This document shows, one piece after another, positions 8,808 to 17,442 of a DNA stretch of 64,000 nt. Below the pieces are notes generated by a model that was not told the origin of the DNA, ran no database searches, and saw nothing but the letters and a program-made list of their open reading frames with translations. Within the stretch, counting starts at the first letter, position 1, and each line of letters starts with the position of its first letter. Both the position numbers and the translations under genes were made by a program. Origin of the DNA: Bifidobacterium sp. ESL0763 (GTDB lineage Bacteria > Actinomycetota > Actinomycetes > Actinomycetales > Bifidobacteriaceae); contig NZ_JAQTHW010000002.1 in assembly GCF_029433395.1 (NCBI RefSeq), positions 1,426,001 to 1,490,000 on the forward strand. Direction: 5' to 3'.

Positions 8808-11747
8808 CTAGTGCTGCTCGATGTCATGCCGTTCGGCCGGCTTGACGTTCTTGGGATTGTGGGGGTCGTTGGCGTCGAAACGCTCGACCTTCTTCACCTC
8901 GAAAAGCTTCGAGAGCTCGTCGATGCCGAGTGCCGTGGCCTGCCCCAGCGACTGGTCGTCGAGCGAGTACTCGTCCTCGTCGGCGTCCACCTGCGGGCGT
9001 TGCGCGGCGGCGCCGGCCTCCGGGGCGCTGAAGCGTCGCTTGAGATCGGCCATGCCGGGACCACCGGGGCCACCGGCCGCCGAAGGTCCGTTTTGTTCGA
9101 TCGGACCGTGTTGCGCCGCTTGACCGGGCGCTGACATCTGAGGGACGCCGTCCTGTACCGGATCCGAGGCTCCACCGAAATCGCCACCGGCTTGCCCCTC
9201 TCCCGGAACGGCTGCGGCGCCACCGGCCTGAGCGTTCATGTTGGACGCATTGCCGTTACCCGCACCGTTGGCACCACCGTCGGCATCGCCGCCGGCACTC
9301 TGGGATTCGGAGACCGCCCACGGGTCGACCCCGTCGCTCGTGTCCGGCACGGCGACATGCTTCTTGTGGTGGGTCTGCGATTCGGCCGCGGCGTCAAGCG
9401 CCTTCTCGGTCGCCGTCTGCCCATCTGCCTCGTCACCATTGGCCATATGCAGCCATGGGTCGTAATCGTCGTCCTCCGGTTGCGGACCGCCAGCCGTCGT
9501 GTCCGGAGCCGCCGCGCCACCCTTGTGGCCATCGGCAGCATCGGTCGACTTTCCGGATTCCGCTGCATCGCCGGGGCCACCGGATGCCGTGGATTCCCGC
9601 GAGCCCGCGGTGTTCCCTGAGCCAGCGGATTGCGCAGAATCCGCAGACCTTTGCGAGCTTACGGACTCCGATGAGTCGGCAGCCTTGCCGGAACCGACTC
9701 GGTGGGAGGAATCGTCGCTTTCGTCGTCGCCGGCCTCACCCTTGGACGGGGTCTTGGACTCGGAGGCGGCGTGCGGAGCCGAGACGATGGAGCCGCCGTC
9801 GACGAGTCCGGCCTTCGAAAGCGCGATCTTGCGCTTGACCTGGGCGAGGTCCTCGGGCCTCATGCGCTTGGTGGAGACGACCTTCTCGCCGTTGGCCGCC
9901 ACGCCGGTCGGCGCGATCATCGTATGCTGGCCGAACACCGAGCGAACCGCGTCGAGGACCACGTTGGCGGCCTTCTCGCCGTTGTGTGCGGCGTCGGAGG
10001 CGATCGCCAACGCGAAGGCGTGCTGGCTGAGCGCGGTGTCGAAGGTCATGGCCAGACGCGACTTGCCGGCAGCGTTGGTCATGAACGCGATCTGCGGCAC
10101 CTTGTCGCGGGTGACGTATTCGCGCACGCCTTCGGGCAGTGCGGAGAGCACCACGTCCCATTTCTCGTCGGGGGTGGCGTTCGGGTCGACGTGCGGTGCC
10201 GGGGCCGCGGCTTTGGCGGCGCCGCCGTCCTGGGGCGCCGAAGACGCCTGAGCCGCCGCGGCCTGGTGCTGCGCAGGCCGATCCTGCGGGACCGGTTGGC
10301 CGGCGGCTGGCGCGGACTGACCATTGCCCTGCATGGCCGGTGCGTTGCCTTGGGCACCTTGTGCCGGCATGGATTGGCCGGATCGGTTACCGGTCGGCTG
10401 GGCCTGTGACCCGCCGATGAAACCACTCTGACCATTACGGCCATTACGGCCATTCCTGCCGCCCTGCGGACCGGCTCCCTGCGTCGGCGCATTGCCATTC
10501 ACGGCGGAAGCGCCACCACGGTTCGAGCCGATGAAGCCTCCCCTGCCCGCAGCCTGGGCAGTCGGGCGTCCGCCATTCGACGGCTGTCCGGAGCGACCGG
10601 CGGCTTCCTGCCGCACAGCCGGCTGCGCCGAGCCGAAACCGTTCTCACGGCCGGAAAGCAGACGGGCGGCCAGAAGCTCCAGCCGCATGCGGGGCGAGAT
10701 GGCACCGGTCATGCCGCCGAGCGCGGTGTTGATGACCTCGGCCATCGCGCTGAGAGTGGCGAGCCCGAGCTCGGACGCCTGGCGATGCAGGTCGGCCATG
10801 TCCTGGGCCGCCGAATCGTCGTCGAGCACGCTTTCGGCCTTCTCGCCTCCCAGGGTGAGCACCAACAGGTCGCGCACACGGGCCAGCAGGTCCTCCACGA
10901 ACCGCCGCGGTTCGAAGCCGCCGACCACGACCTTCTGCACCACGCCGTAGAGCTTCTCACCGTCGGCGTCGATCACGGCGTCGATGGCCTCGCCGATGAG
11001 GGCGTCGGGGGTGAAGCCGAGCAGCGCCACCGCCGAATCATACGAGATCTCGCCGTCGACCGCCCCGACCATCAGCTGGTCGAGCACAGAGAGGGTGTCG
11101 CGCACCGAGCCGCCGCCCGCGCGCATCGCCAGCTTGAGCACGCCCGGCTCCGGCTCGATCTTCTCCTGTTCGCAGATCCGCTCGAGGTAGGGGCCCATGA
11201 CCTCCGGGGAGACCAGGCGGAAGGGATAGTGGTGGGTGCGCGAGCGGATGGTGGAGATGACCTTGTCGGGCTCGGTGGTGGCGAAGATGAACATGACATG
11301 CTCGGGCGGCTCCTCCACGATCTTCAGCAGCGCGTTGAACCCCTGCTGGGTGACCATGTGAGCCTCGTCGAGGATGAAGATCTTGTAGCGGTCGCGGGCG
11401 GGCGCGAAGGCGGCGCGTTCACGCAGCTCGCGGGCGTCCTCCACGCCGTTGTGGCTGGCGGCGTCGATCTCCACCACGTCGATCGATCCGGGGCCGCCGG
11501 TCTCCAGGTCCTTGCAGCTGTCGCATTCCCCGCAGGGGTGCGAGGTGGGGCCCTTGGCGCAGTTGATGCACCGGGCGAGAATGCGCGCGGAACTGGTCTT
11601 GCCGCAGCCGCGCGGCCCGGAGAAGAGGTAGGCATGCGTCAGCTTGCCCTCGTCCAACGCTCTGGACAGGGGGACGGTGACCTGATCCTGACCGATGATC
11701 CCATCAAAAGTGTCCGGCCGATATCGCCGATACAATGCAAGTGCCAT
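8808..11747 (-). CDS. dnaX: DNA polymerase III subunit gamma/tau
   Basis: Clamp-loader ATPase of the replisome. Residues 1-370 form the AAA+ core: Walker [10 protein letters not shown] (44-52), a zinc site with Cys60, 72, 75 and 78, Walker B ILDEAHM (about 129) and the arginine-finger region [12 protein letters not shown] small conserved tau-like block follows at roughly 530-640 ([20 protein letters not shown]). Most of residues 380-525 and 645-930 is low-complexity Gly/Gln/Asn/Ser/Ala sequence, making the protein (979 residues) much longer than the typical 550-700. No programmed frameshift signal is evident. Its stop codon overlaps the recR ribosome site. Confidence 0.96.
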   Translation of the reverse strand: MALALYRRYRPDTFDGIIGQDQVTVPLSRALDEGKLTHAYLFSGPRGCGKTSSARILARCINCAKGPTSHPCGECDSCKDLETGGPGSIDVVEIDAASHNGVEDARELRERAAFAPARDRYKIFILDEAHMVTQQGFNALLKIVEEPPEHVMFIFATTEPDKVISTIRSRTHHYPFRLVSPEVMGPYLERICEQEKIEPEPGVLKLAMRAGGGSVRDTLSVLDQLMVGAVDGEISYDSAVALLGFTPDALIGEAIDAVIDADGEKLYGVVQKVVVGGFEPRRFVEDLLARVRDLLVLTLGGEKAESVLDDDSAAQDMADLHRQASELGLATLSAMAEVINTALGGMTGAISPRMRLELLAARLLSGRENGFGSAQPAVRQEAAGRSGQPSNGGRPTAQAAGRGGFIGSNRGGASAVNGNAPTQGAGPQGGRNGRNGRNGQSGFIGGSQAQPTGNRSGQSMPAQGAQGNAPAMQGNGQSAPAAGQPVPQDRPAQHQAAAAQASSAPQDGGAAKAAAPAPHVDPNATPDEKWDVVLSALPEGVREYVTRDKVPQIAFMTNAAGKSRLAMTFDTALSQHAFALAIASDAAHNGEKAANVVLDAVRSVFGQHTMIAPTGVAANGEKVVSTKRMRPEDLAQVKRKIALSKAGLVDGGSIVSAPHAASESKTPSKGEAGDDESDDSSHRVGSGKAADSSESVSSQRSADSAQSAGSGNTAGSRESTASGGPGDAAESGKSTDAADGHKGGAAAPDTTAGGPQPEDDDYDPWLHMANGDEADGQTATEKALDAAAESQTHHKKHVAVPDTSDGVDPWAVSESQSAGGDADGGANGAGNGNASNMNAQAGGAAAVPGEGQAGGDFGGASDPVQDGVPQMSAPGQAAQHGPIEQNGPSAAGGPGGPGMADLKRRFSAPEAGAAAQRPQVDADEDEYSLDDQSLGQATALGIDELSKLFEVKKVERFDANDPHNPKNVKPAERHDIEQH

Positions 11748-11836
11748 ATCCTCTAACCTACCTTCACCCGACTATCTTCACACCCACCGGCGGACGGAAT
11801 CGCCCTGCCGGCCATGGCGTATATGACGCATGGCGT

Positions 11837-12289
11837 CTATACACCGCACTCCACCGGTCCGGCCCGCGCGGCACGCACGACCTGCGGAGCCACGGGCACC
11901 GACGTGGCATACGAGACCTTGACGACCACGTCCTCGCCACGCACCTGGCAGGAGACCAGGTTGCCGTCGTTGGCGCGCGCCGTCAGCCCCGCCCGCACGC
12001 ACGGGTCGCCCTTGCCCTCCCACTGCGAGACGGCACCGGCGATGGCGGCCTGGTCGGCGACGCTGCGAGCGTGGGCGATGCAGATGAGCACGCGTCCGCC
12101 GGCGGCGATCACCGTCAGCAGGATGGCGGTGACGGCCACCAGCATCACCCCGCTGACGGTGCCGGAACCCCGGTCCTCGCCGGCCAGCCAGACGCGCCAT
12201 GACCGCATCGTCCGGGCGCCGGCCGAAGGTCCGTCGTTGACGGATTCGGCATCCGAGCCATCGGACGGCCGCGAATCGACATCCACCAT
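11837..12289 (-). CDS. tadF: Tad pilus minor pilin-like protein (TadF position)
   Basis: About 150 residues: a short acidic N-terminus, the prepilin-like stretch EDRGSGTVSGVMLVAVTAIL, one hydrophobic helix, then a small extracellular domain with two cysteines. It resembles the actinobacterial Rv3654c-type TadE-like proteins found beside secretion ATPases. It lies last in the flp-tadE-tadF series, matching the bifidobacterial Tad order, so the symbol is by position. The start at 12289 follows GGAG at 8 bases; the in-frame start at 12307 has none. Confidence 0.85.
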   Translation of the reverse strand: MVDVDSRPSDGSDAESVNDGPSAGARTMRSWRVWLAGEDRGSGTVSGVMLVAVTAILLTVIAAGGRVLICIAHARSVADQAAIAGAVSQWEGKGDPCVRAGLTARANDGNLVSCQVRGEDVVVKVSYATSVPVAPQVVRAARAGPVECGV

Positions 12290-12324
12290 GCTTTTGTCTC
12301 CTTCCAAGACCGGATTCGCCCGCG

Positions 12325-12717
12325 CTATTGCAGCAGGCCTGTCGCCTTGCCCGTGACGTGCGTGGGCAGCACGTGCATCGGATCGGGGACGACCGGGCAG
12401 CTGACCACCACGTCGACCTTGCCGACGCCACGGCTGACCGAGACCTGCGCCCCGTGGTCGGCAGCCTCGATCGCGGCGGCACGGGCACGGCCGTTGTCCT
12501 TGGTGGTGACGGCCACGCGCGCGCCGGCCGACGCCGCGTCCTGGCAGTTCATCTCCACGGTCACCGCCCGCGCCAGCATCAGCAGCAGTGCGGCGATGGC
12601 CACCACGGCCGGCAGCACCATGGCGAACTCGGCGGTCACCGCACCGCGGTCCTCACCCCTGACGGCCGCGCGCGCCTTGCCCGCAAGACGACGCACGCCA
12701 TGGCATATCCATCGCAT
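12325..12717 (-). CDS. tadE: TadE-like minor pilin
   Basis: A 130-residue pseudopilin-like protein: basic N-terminus, processing-type motif EDRGAVTAEFAMVLPAVVAI with the conserved Glu five residues into the helix (TAEF), one membrane segment, and a small exported domain. TadE proteins are minor pilins needed for Tad pilus assembly. The start at 12717 has AGGAGG six bases upstream; an ATG 33 bases earlier (12750) has no good site. It sits 35 bases before the TadF-like gene on the same strand. Confidence 0.87.
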   Translation of the reverse strand: MRWICHGVRRLAGKARAAVRGEDRGAVTAEFAMVLPAVVAIAALLLMLARAVTVEMNCQDAASAGARVAVTTKDNGRARAAAIEAADHGAQVSVSRGVGKVDVVVSCPVVPDPMHVLPTHVTGKATGLLQ

Positions 12718-12810
12718 AGCCACCCTCCTGACCTTGTCGGCATTTCGCATCTTTCAGCCCACCCGGGCCCGCGGCCGGACGAACCACATTCGACCACAAC
12801 CCGGTCCTCG

Positions 12811-13092
12811 CTAGATCTTCAGGGCCTTCTTGATGATGTTGAGCAGCAGCGTCCTGACCTCGCCGGATTTCAGCAGCGCGATCAGCACCGCCGCGAAGCC
12901 CGTGGCGGCGACCAGCACCACGGCGTACTCGGCCGTGACCGCCCCCTCGTCCTCGCCGGACAGCCAGGCGCGCACCCTCGCGTCGGTGAGGCACACCTTG
13001 GTCCTGACGCGCTCCGGTATCGTCGCCAGGCCACGCCCCTGGCGACCCGGGATGGTGACCAATGCGTTCGCGCTTCCCATGTTCATGTTCAT
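12811..13092 (-). CDS. flp: Flp-type major pilin (DUF4244-like)
   Basis: A 93-residue protein with a basic 45-residue leader and the pilin signature EDEGAVTAEYAVVLVAATGF, giving a predicted prepilin cleavage after the glycine with Glu at +5 in TAEY. The hydrophobic helix runs to about residue 75 and the protein ends KKALKI. This is the DUF4244 family seen in actinobacterial Tad clusters, the likely pilus subunit. Three in-frame ATGs lie close together; 13092 is preceded by AGGAGG at four bases and 13086 at ten. The gene has its own 138-base upstream region with the element also found before tadZ. Confidence 0.88.
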   Translation of the reverse strand: MNMNMGSANALVTIPGRQGRGLATIPERVRTKVCLTDARVRAWLSGEDEGAVTAEYAVVLVAATGFAAVLIALLKSGEVRTLLLNIIKKALKI

Positions 13093-13179
13093 GTCTCCTC
13101 CTTGTCGATGACGCGACCCCTGTGATCGCGTTACGACCATTCTTCGGCAAAATGCACGGCCAACAAAGCGATTTCGGGT

Positions 13180-13223
13180 ACTGTGGTCGAACGGTTTGAG
13201 TTATCCACATTCCGGGCGTGTCG
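13180..13223 (-). promoter_or_regulatory. Tad upstream element, copy 1 (before flp)
   Basis: A 44-base block 88-131 bases upstream of the flp start, between the end of tadC and flp. It matches 39 of 44 bases with 17104-17147 upstream of tadZ. It contains TTATCCACA (13201-13209), identical to the DnaA-box consensus, and ACTGTGGTCGAACGGTT. Its position before two transcription units of one pathway suggests shared regulation; the binding factor is unknown. Confidence 0.75.
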
Positions 13224-13230
13224 TCCACAT

Positions 13231-13872
13231 TCACGAGACGAACGAGCCAATGGAGGGCACCACGCCGATGAGCATGAACGACGGCAGGAAGCACATGGCG
13301 GTGGGCAGCAGCAGCCGCACCGAAAGCCTGGAGGCGCCGCGTTCGATGAGCGCGCGCTGCCGGGCGTCGAGCTGCTCGATGGTGCTTTCCAAGCGTGATA
13401 TCGGCGAGATGCCGTAGGTCCATGACTCCTCGAGGGCGTCGGCGAAGATCGCGAGCGCCTTGGCGGTGCCGCTTCCGCCGGCATCACCCATGCCATCGCC
13501 CGGTTGCCGAAGCGAATGACGCGCCTTCCCCGCGCTCGAAGACCCGCCGGTCGCATCCTTGCCCAGCGCGGCCAGCAACCATGCGTCGCGCCAATCCAGG
13601 CCTTCGGCAAGCGCCTTGGCCGCGCCCCGCAGCCCCTCGCCCAGCTCGCCGCCGACCAGCGAGCCCACCAGGTCCAAGGCGTGCGGGATGGAGGCACCCT
13701 GGCGGATGGCGACGACCATCATCTCCAGCACCAGGTTCAGCGATATGGCCACCTCGTCGTGGCGCGCGAAGGCGGCGAGCCTGGCCTCCACCGTCCTCGC
13801 CGATCGTCGGAACGCCACAAGGCAGCAAGCCGCCGCCCAACAGGCCGCCAGACATGCCATCACCATCCACAT
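13231..13872 (-). CDS. tadC: Tad pilus inner-membrane platform protein TadC
   Basis: A 213-residue type II secretion F-domain protein. An N-terminal membrane helix (MWMVMACLAACWAAACCLVAF) precedes the cytoplasmic F domain (LVLEMMVVAIRQGASIPHALDLVG) and a C-terminal helix (LLLPTAMCFLPSFMLIGVVP). With TadB it forms the membrane platform driven by the TadA ATPase. The start at 13872 has GGAAGGA at seven bases. A 184-base gap to tadB contains no other gene. Confidence 0.9.
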   Translation of the reverse strand: MWMVMACLAACWAAACCLVAFRRSARTVEARLAAFARHDEVAISLNLVLEMMVVAIRQGASIPHALDLVGSLVGGELGEGLRGAAKALAEGLDWRDAWLLAALGKDATGGSSSAGKARHSLRQPGDGMGDAGGSGTAKALAIFADALEESWTYGISPISRLESTIEQLDARQRALIERGASRLSVRLLLPTAMCFLPSFMLIGVVPSIGSFVS

Positions 13873-14056
13873 AGCCGATTCCTTCCGCCAGTATCGTCGC
13901 CACGGTTCGCCGGCCGACGCATCACGTCCATGTCGCGCTGTCTGCGCCGAAACCGCGCCACCGCCACACGGCACGAACCACCGCATTCATCCCGTCTTGG
14001 TAACCATGAGGCGGAGGCGCCTGTCCCATGGCCGCGCCCACGGTCTTCTCCGCCCA

Positions 14057-14764
14057 TCATCCGTCCGACACCGGCACCGTGAACGCCTTGGCCGCCTCCT
14101 GCATCTCGCGCATCATCGCCCGCATCCACATCAGCCCGATCGCGTACGCCGCCAGCCCGAGCGTCAGGCAGATCCGCCCGGCACCCGTGCCCAGCAGGAA
14201 CGCCAGCGAGTCGGCACCCATGAGCTCGCCGAACACCAGGGTGGCGAACGGCAGGGCGGAGAGCAGCTTGACGGTCGACTTGGGCATGGCGAACGCGTTG
14301 CCGCGCAAGGTGCGCATCATCCGGTTGCGCCTGTAGGAGTCGGCGACCGCGTCCATGCAGCGCAGCGCGCCGTAGCCCAGCTCATGGCTCACCCTGCAGG
14401 CGAGGTCCAGCTCGGCCGCGGTCTCGCCTGCCTGCTCCGCGGTCTCGTCGTCATCGAGGTGCTCCACCAGCAGGTCGCGCAGCGCACCACGGCCGGGCAA
14501 CGTCGCCACGCCGGCCATCACCCCGCCGCAAGCCTCGCCGAAGGCCTGCTCCAGCGACGAGCCGGTGCGGATGCGCGCCTTCACGTTCTCCAGCACCGCG
14601 AGGATGCCCTCATGCTCCGGCCGCTCCGGCTCGTCCCGTCCGTCCGTATCCGTGGTCCATGCCTCCAACCGAGAGGCGGCGGGACGCGACCTGGCCGCCA
14701 GCCACAGCATGGCCAGGGCGAGGGCCGCCAAGGGCCAGCGCCAACCTTGCGTCACCATATCCAT
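14057..14764 (-). CDS. tadB: Tad pilus inner-membrane platform protein TadB
   Basis: A 235-residue type II secretion F-domain protein with an N-terminal helix (WPLAALALAMLWLAA), a cytoplasmic part with ARIRTGSSLEQAFGEACGG, and two C-terminal helices (LLSALPFATLVFGELMG; ICLTLGLAAYAIGLMWM). It partners TadC. GGAGG lies three bases before the ATG at 14764 and nine before a second ATG at 14758, so either may be used. It lies 105 bases after tadA on the same strand. Confidence 0.9.
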   Translation of the reverse strand: MDMVTQGWRWPLAALALAMLWLAARSRPAASRLEAWTTDTDGRDEPERPEHEGILAVLENVKARIRTGSSLEQAFGEACGGVMAGVATLPGRGALRDLLVEHLDDDETAEQAGETAAELDLACRVSHELGYGALRCMDAVADSYRRNRMMRTLRGNAFAMPKSTVKLLSALPFATLVFGELMGADSLAFLLGTGAGRICLTLGLAAYAIGLMWMRAMMREMQEAAKAFTVPVSDG

Positions 14765-14869
14765 GGGCCTCCTCTCCTCATTGCCTCTCCTTCCGGCATA
14801 TTCCGATTCCCCGGCGGATACGGACGCGCCAACAGCATCGCCAACACCACCAGGCCGGCCTCGGGCCAG

Positions 14870-15859
14870 CTATGTCCACTGGCTGACGAACCGGGCCCAC
14901 ATGGGTCCGGGAACCGCGCCCTCCCTGCCGTTCCACGTGGCGATCGGCACGCCGACGAACTCGTCGTGGGCGACCACCAGCCGGCCGATCTGCACGATGT
15001 GGCGACGGCCCTCGATGCGTTCCAGATGCAGCACCACGTCGAAGGCGTTGGCGGCCAGCATCATCAGCGCCTGCCGGTCGAGGCCGGCCAGCAGGCCCAG
15101 CGCCACCAGCCTGGACGGCACCCTGGCAACGTTGTCGGCGTGCAGGGTGACCATGCCGCCGTGGTGGCCGGAGTTGAAGGCGCGCAGCAGGTCGGCGATC
15201 TCCTCGCCACGGCATTCGCCCAGCACGATGCGGTCGGGACGCATGCGCAGCGTCGCCTTCACCAGTTCGGGCAGGCCGACGGCGCCGGCCCCCTCCACGT
15301 TGGCCTCGCGGGCCACCAGGGAGACGTAGTCGCCGCGCTTCAAATCGCCGAGCTCGCGCACCTCCTCGACGCTGACGATCCGCTCGTTGGGGTCGCACTG
15401 GCCGAGCAGCGCCTTCATCAGCGTGGTCTTGCCCGACCCGGTGCCTCCGGTGATCAGTATCGTGGCCCGTTTGCGCACCAGTCCGCACAGCAGCGGGAAC
15501 CACGAGACGGGGTAAAGCCCCTCGGCTCCCAAGCCGCTGAGCCGGGGCACGAATCGGCTGGGGAAACGGATGGAGATCGCGGCGCCCTCGTTGACCAGCG
15601 GTGCGATGACCGCATGCACGCGGATGCCTTCCGGGCTCGACGCGTCGGCGATGGGGCACGCCTCGTCCAGGCGCCTGCCAAGCTGCGAGCACAGCTGCGA
15701 GGCGTACTGGCGCACCACCTGCGGCGAGCGGAAGGGGATGGCCGGATGGTATTCGCGCATACCCTCGCCGCGGTCGGCCCACACCCTGCCCTCGCAGGTC
15801 ACCGCGATGTCGGTCAGCTTCGGGTCGGCGGCCAGCTGCTGCAACGGACCGAACATCAT
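14870..15859 (-). CDS. tadA: Tad pilus assembly ATPase (CpaF/TadA family)
   Basis: Hexameric secretion ATPase that powers pilus assembly from the cytoplasmic face. The 329 residues include the N-terminal region (DPKLTDIAVTCEGRVWADRG), Walker A GGTGSGKTT (about 137), an Asp/His box region, Walker B-like RPDRIVLGECRGEE and the His box SGHHGGMVTLHAD. The start at 15859 overlaps the tadZ stop codon (ATGATG/TGA) with GGGAGG nine bases upstream, so the two are translationally coupled. An in-frame start at 15928 inside tadZ is less likely. Confidence 0.94.
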   Translation of the reverse strand: MMFGPLQQLAADPKLTDIAVTCEGRVWADRGEGMREYHPAIPFRSPQVVRQYASQLCSQLGRRLDEACPIADASSPEGIRVHAVIAPLVNEGAAISIRFPSRFVPRLSGLGAEGLYPVSWFPLLCGLVRKRATILITGGTGSGKTTLMKALLGQCDPNERIVSVEEVRELGDLKRGDYVSLVAREANVEGAGAVGLPELVKATLRMRPDRIVLGECRGEEIADLLRAFNSGHHGGMVTLHADNVARVPSRLVALGLLAGLDRQALMMLAANAFDVVLHLERIEGRRHIVQIGRLVVAHDEFVGVPIATWNGREGAVPGPMWARFVSQWT

Positions 15860-17055
15860 GTCCGACCACCTCCCTTCCTGCCAGACTTGCCGGAGCCATG
15901 CCCGCCATCGCCGGCCAGTCGGGCGCACAGCCTGTTGAGCACCGGGCGTTCCGAGCGGTTGATGCCGGCGATGCCGAGCCCCTCCAGGATGTCGCTGGCA
16001 CGGCGGGCGTCAGCGGAGAGCGGGCCGATCACCTCACGGCCCAGGAACGAGGACGCCTCGCCGACGTCGACCACGCCCCGCCCGTGCGAGGTGCCGCGTG
16101 GCTCGGCGCCCACCACGGCCAGCACCCCGCCCCCGTCGTCCCGCCCCGATGCCGATACGAAATGCGCGATCAACGATTTGGCGCGGATGAGCCCCAGCAC
16201 CGAAAGCTCGGCGACGACCACCTTGCCCATGTTCGCCGCGTCGGGCAGCTGGCTGAGCAGCCGGCCCCGGCCCGCGTCGACGATGACGAGGTCGCTGACC
16301 GACGCAAGCCCCGCCAACGCCGCCGAGGTCTCCCACCATTCCGGCTTGGCGCCATTCCACGGGTCGCTGGCCAGCACGGGGATGCCGTGCCACCGCGGCA
16401 GCTGGGCGACAAGGGCATGGCCGTCCACGCGCCCCAGCGGAGTGTTGAGCGTGCTGAAGCGCAGTCCCTTGTCGTTCTCCAGGCCGAGCAGCACGTCGAG
16501 GCCGCCGCCTTCGAAATCGCCGTCGACCAGCGCGCAATCCATGCCCTCACCCGCGCAGTGCGAGGATGCCAGGGCGCTGATGACGCTCACCCCCACGCCT
16601 CCGCTGGCGCCCACGAAGGCCACCACATCGCCCGCGATGCCCGTCTCCCCCGCGTTGTCGCCGTCATCGGCGAAGGCCACTACGGCTCGTGCGGCCGCGG
16701 GCACCGGAGCGTCGGTCACCAGTTCGGCGGGGGCGAAGACGGGCTCGTCCACCCGCACCATCTGCCCGGCCGATCCGCTTTGGCCGACCGGGTGCCGTTG
16801 CCCAGCCGTCAGTCCCGTGGGATTGGGCGCCGCCACCATCGGCCGCCCTGGCGGAGGCATGGAGGAACCATGCCGGACCAACGCCCGTCCGGGCCCCGAA
16901 ACTTCCAGGGCGGTTCCGGCCGGCACGCGCGGCGAGGGCATGGGCACCGGCACGGATACGGAAGCGGACTGCCCCGGATTCCCCGGCCACCGTGATTTTC
17001 CGCCGCCGGAGCGCGAGGGCAGCCTCCGGCCATTGCTATCGATGAAATCTCTCAT
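15856..17055 (-). CDS. tadZ: TadZ/CpaE-like pilus localisation ATPase
   Basis: A 399-residue ParA/MinD-superfamily protein that usually positions the Tad machinery. The first 130 residues are a Pro/Ala/Val-rich unstructured region; the ATPase core starts DVVAFVGASGGVGVSVIS with a deviant Walker A (about 148) and has the Walker B-like ALVDGDFEGGGLDVLLG. It resembles the actinobacterial CpaE-like proteins next to secretion ATPases. It is the first gene of tadZABC. The upstream spacer carries the shared Tad element and extra TTATCCACA sites. Confidence 0.88.
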   Translation of the reverse strand: MRDFIDSNGRRLPSRSGGGKSRWPGNPGQSASVSVPVPMPSPRVPAGTALEVSGPGRALVRHGSSMPPPGRPMVAAPNPTGLTAGQRHPVGQSGSAGQMVRVDEPVFAPAELVTDAPVPAAARAVVAFADDGDNAGETGIAGDVVAFVGASGGVGVSVISALASSHCAGEGMDCALVDGDFEGGGLDVLLGLENDKGLRFSTLNTPLGRVDGHALVAQLPRWHGIPVLASDPWNGAKPEWWETSAALAGLASVSDLVIVDAGRGRLLSQLPDAANMGKVVVAELSVLGLIRAKSLIAHFVSASGRDDGGGVLAVVGAEPRGTSHGRGVVDVGEASSFLGREVIGPLSADARRASDILEGLGIAGINRSERPVLNRLCARLAGDGGHGSGKSGRKGGGRT

Positions 17056-17103
17056 GGCCCCATTGAAACGCCTGACGCATCGGCGAGTAAAGCCAATCGG
17101 GCC

Positions 17104-17147
17104 ACTGTGGTCGAACGGTTGGGGTTATCCACATTTGAGGCGTGTCG
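17104..17147 (-). promoter_or_regulatory. Tad upstream element, copy 2 (before tadZ)
   Basis: Lies 49-92 bases upstream of tadZ and matches 39 of 44 bases with 13180-13223. It contains TTATCCACA at 17125-17133. A further TTATCCACA lies 40 bases on (17165-17173), outside the shared block. The rest of the 387-base gap up to pnp holds only the pnp terminator hairpin. Confidence 0.75.
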
Positions 17148-17254
17148 CGGTCCCCACGCCCGACTTATCCACAATTCGCCCACTTTCTCGACATCCGCGA
17201 TTCCATAATCATCCCCAACATCGCCCTGCCCCCTCCCGAAATACGGCATAGCAA

Positions 17255-17301
17255 AAGGCCCTGCGGACCAAGCTGACTTCTCAGCTGGCCCACAAGGCCT
17301 T
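17255..17301 (-). terminator. pnp terminator
   Basis: A bulged hairpin: AAGGCC (17255-17260) pairs with GGCCTT (17296-17301) and AGCTGA with TCAGCT around a CTTC loop (17277-17280). On the minus strand it is followed by TTTTGCT. It lies about 140 bases after the pnp stop codon. Confidence 0.65.
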
Positions 17302-17442
17302 CATCGATTCCGATTCACACGGCGCGCCATTGGCTAATATCCACAGCGACCGACCGCAAACAGAGCCTTGACCATCAACAGCCTCGGCTCATCGGCCGGC
17401 CGCCCCGGACTCACTCAGCCCCGGTGCGACGCGCCCCAGAAC

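Noticed and set aside
8808..11747. A programmed frameshift in dnaX
   Set aside because: No A-run slippery site followed by a stem was visible; full-length tau could be the only product.
17125..17173. A replication origin at the TTATCCACA cluster
   Set aside because: Only two boxes in 50 bases, no AT-rich unwinding region, and no dnaA, dnaN or gyrB nearby.
13559..17251. A 1230-codon open frame antisense to the tad genes (and similar long antisense frames at 2023-4110, 17368-20322, 57619-60042)
   Set aside because: GC-rich coding strands keep the antisense frame free of stop codons. The sense products have clear family motifs, while these have skewed composition and no ribosome sites.
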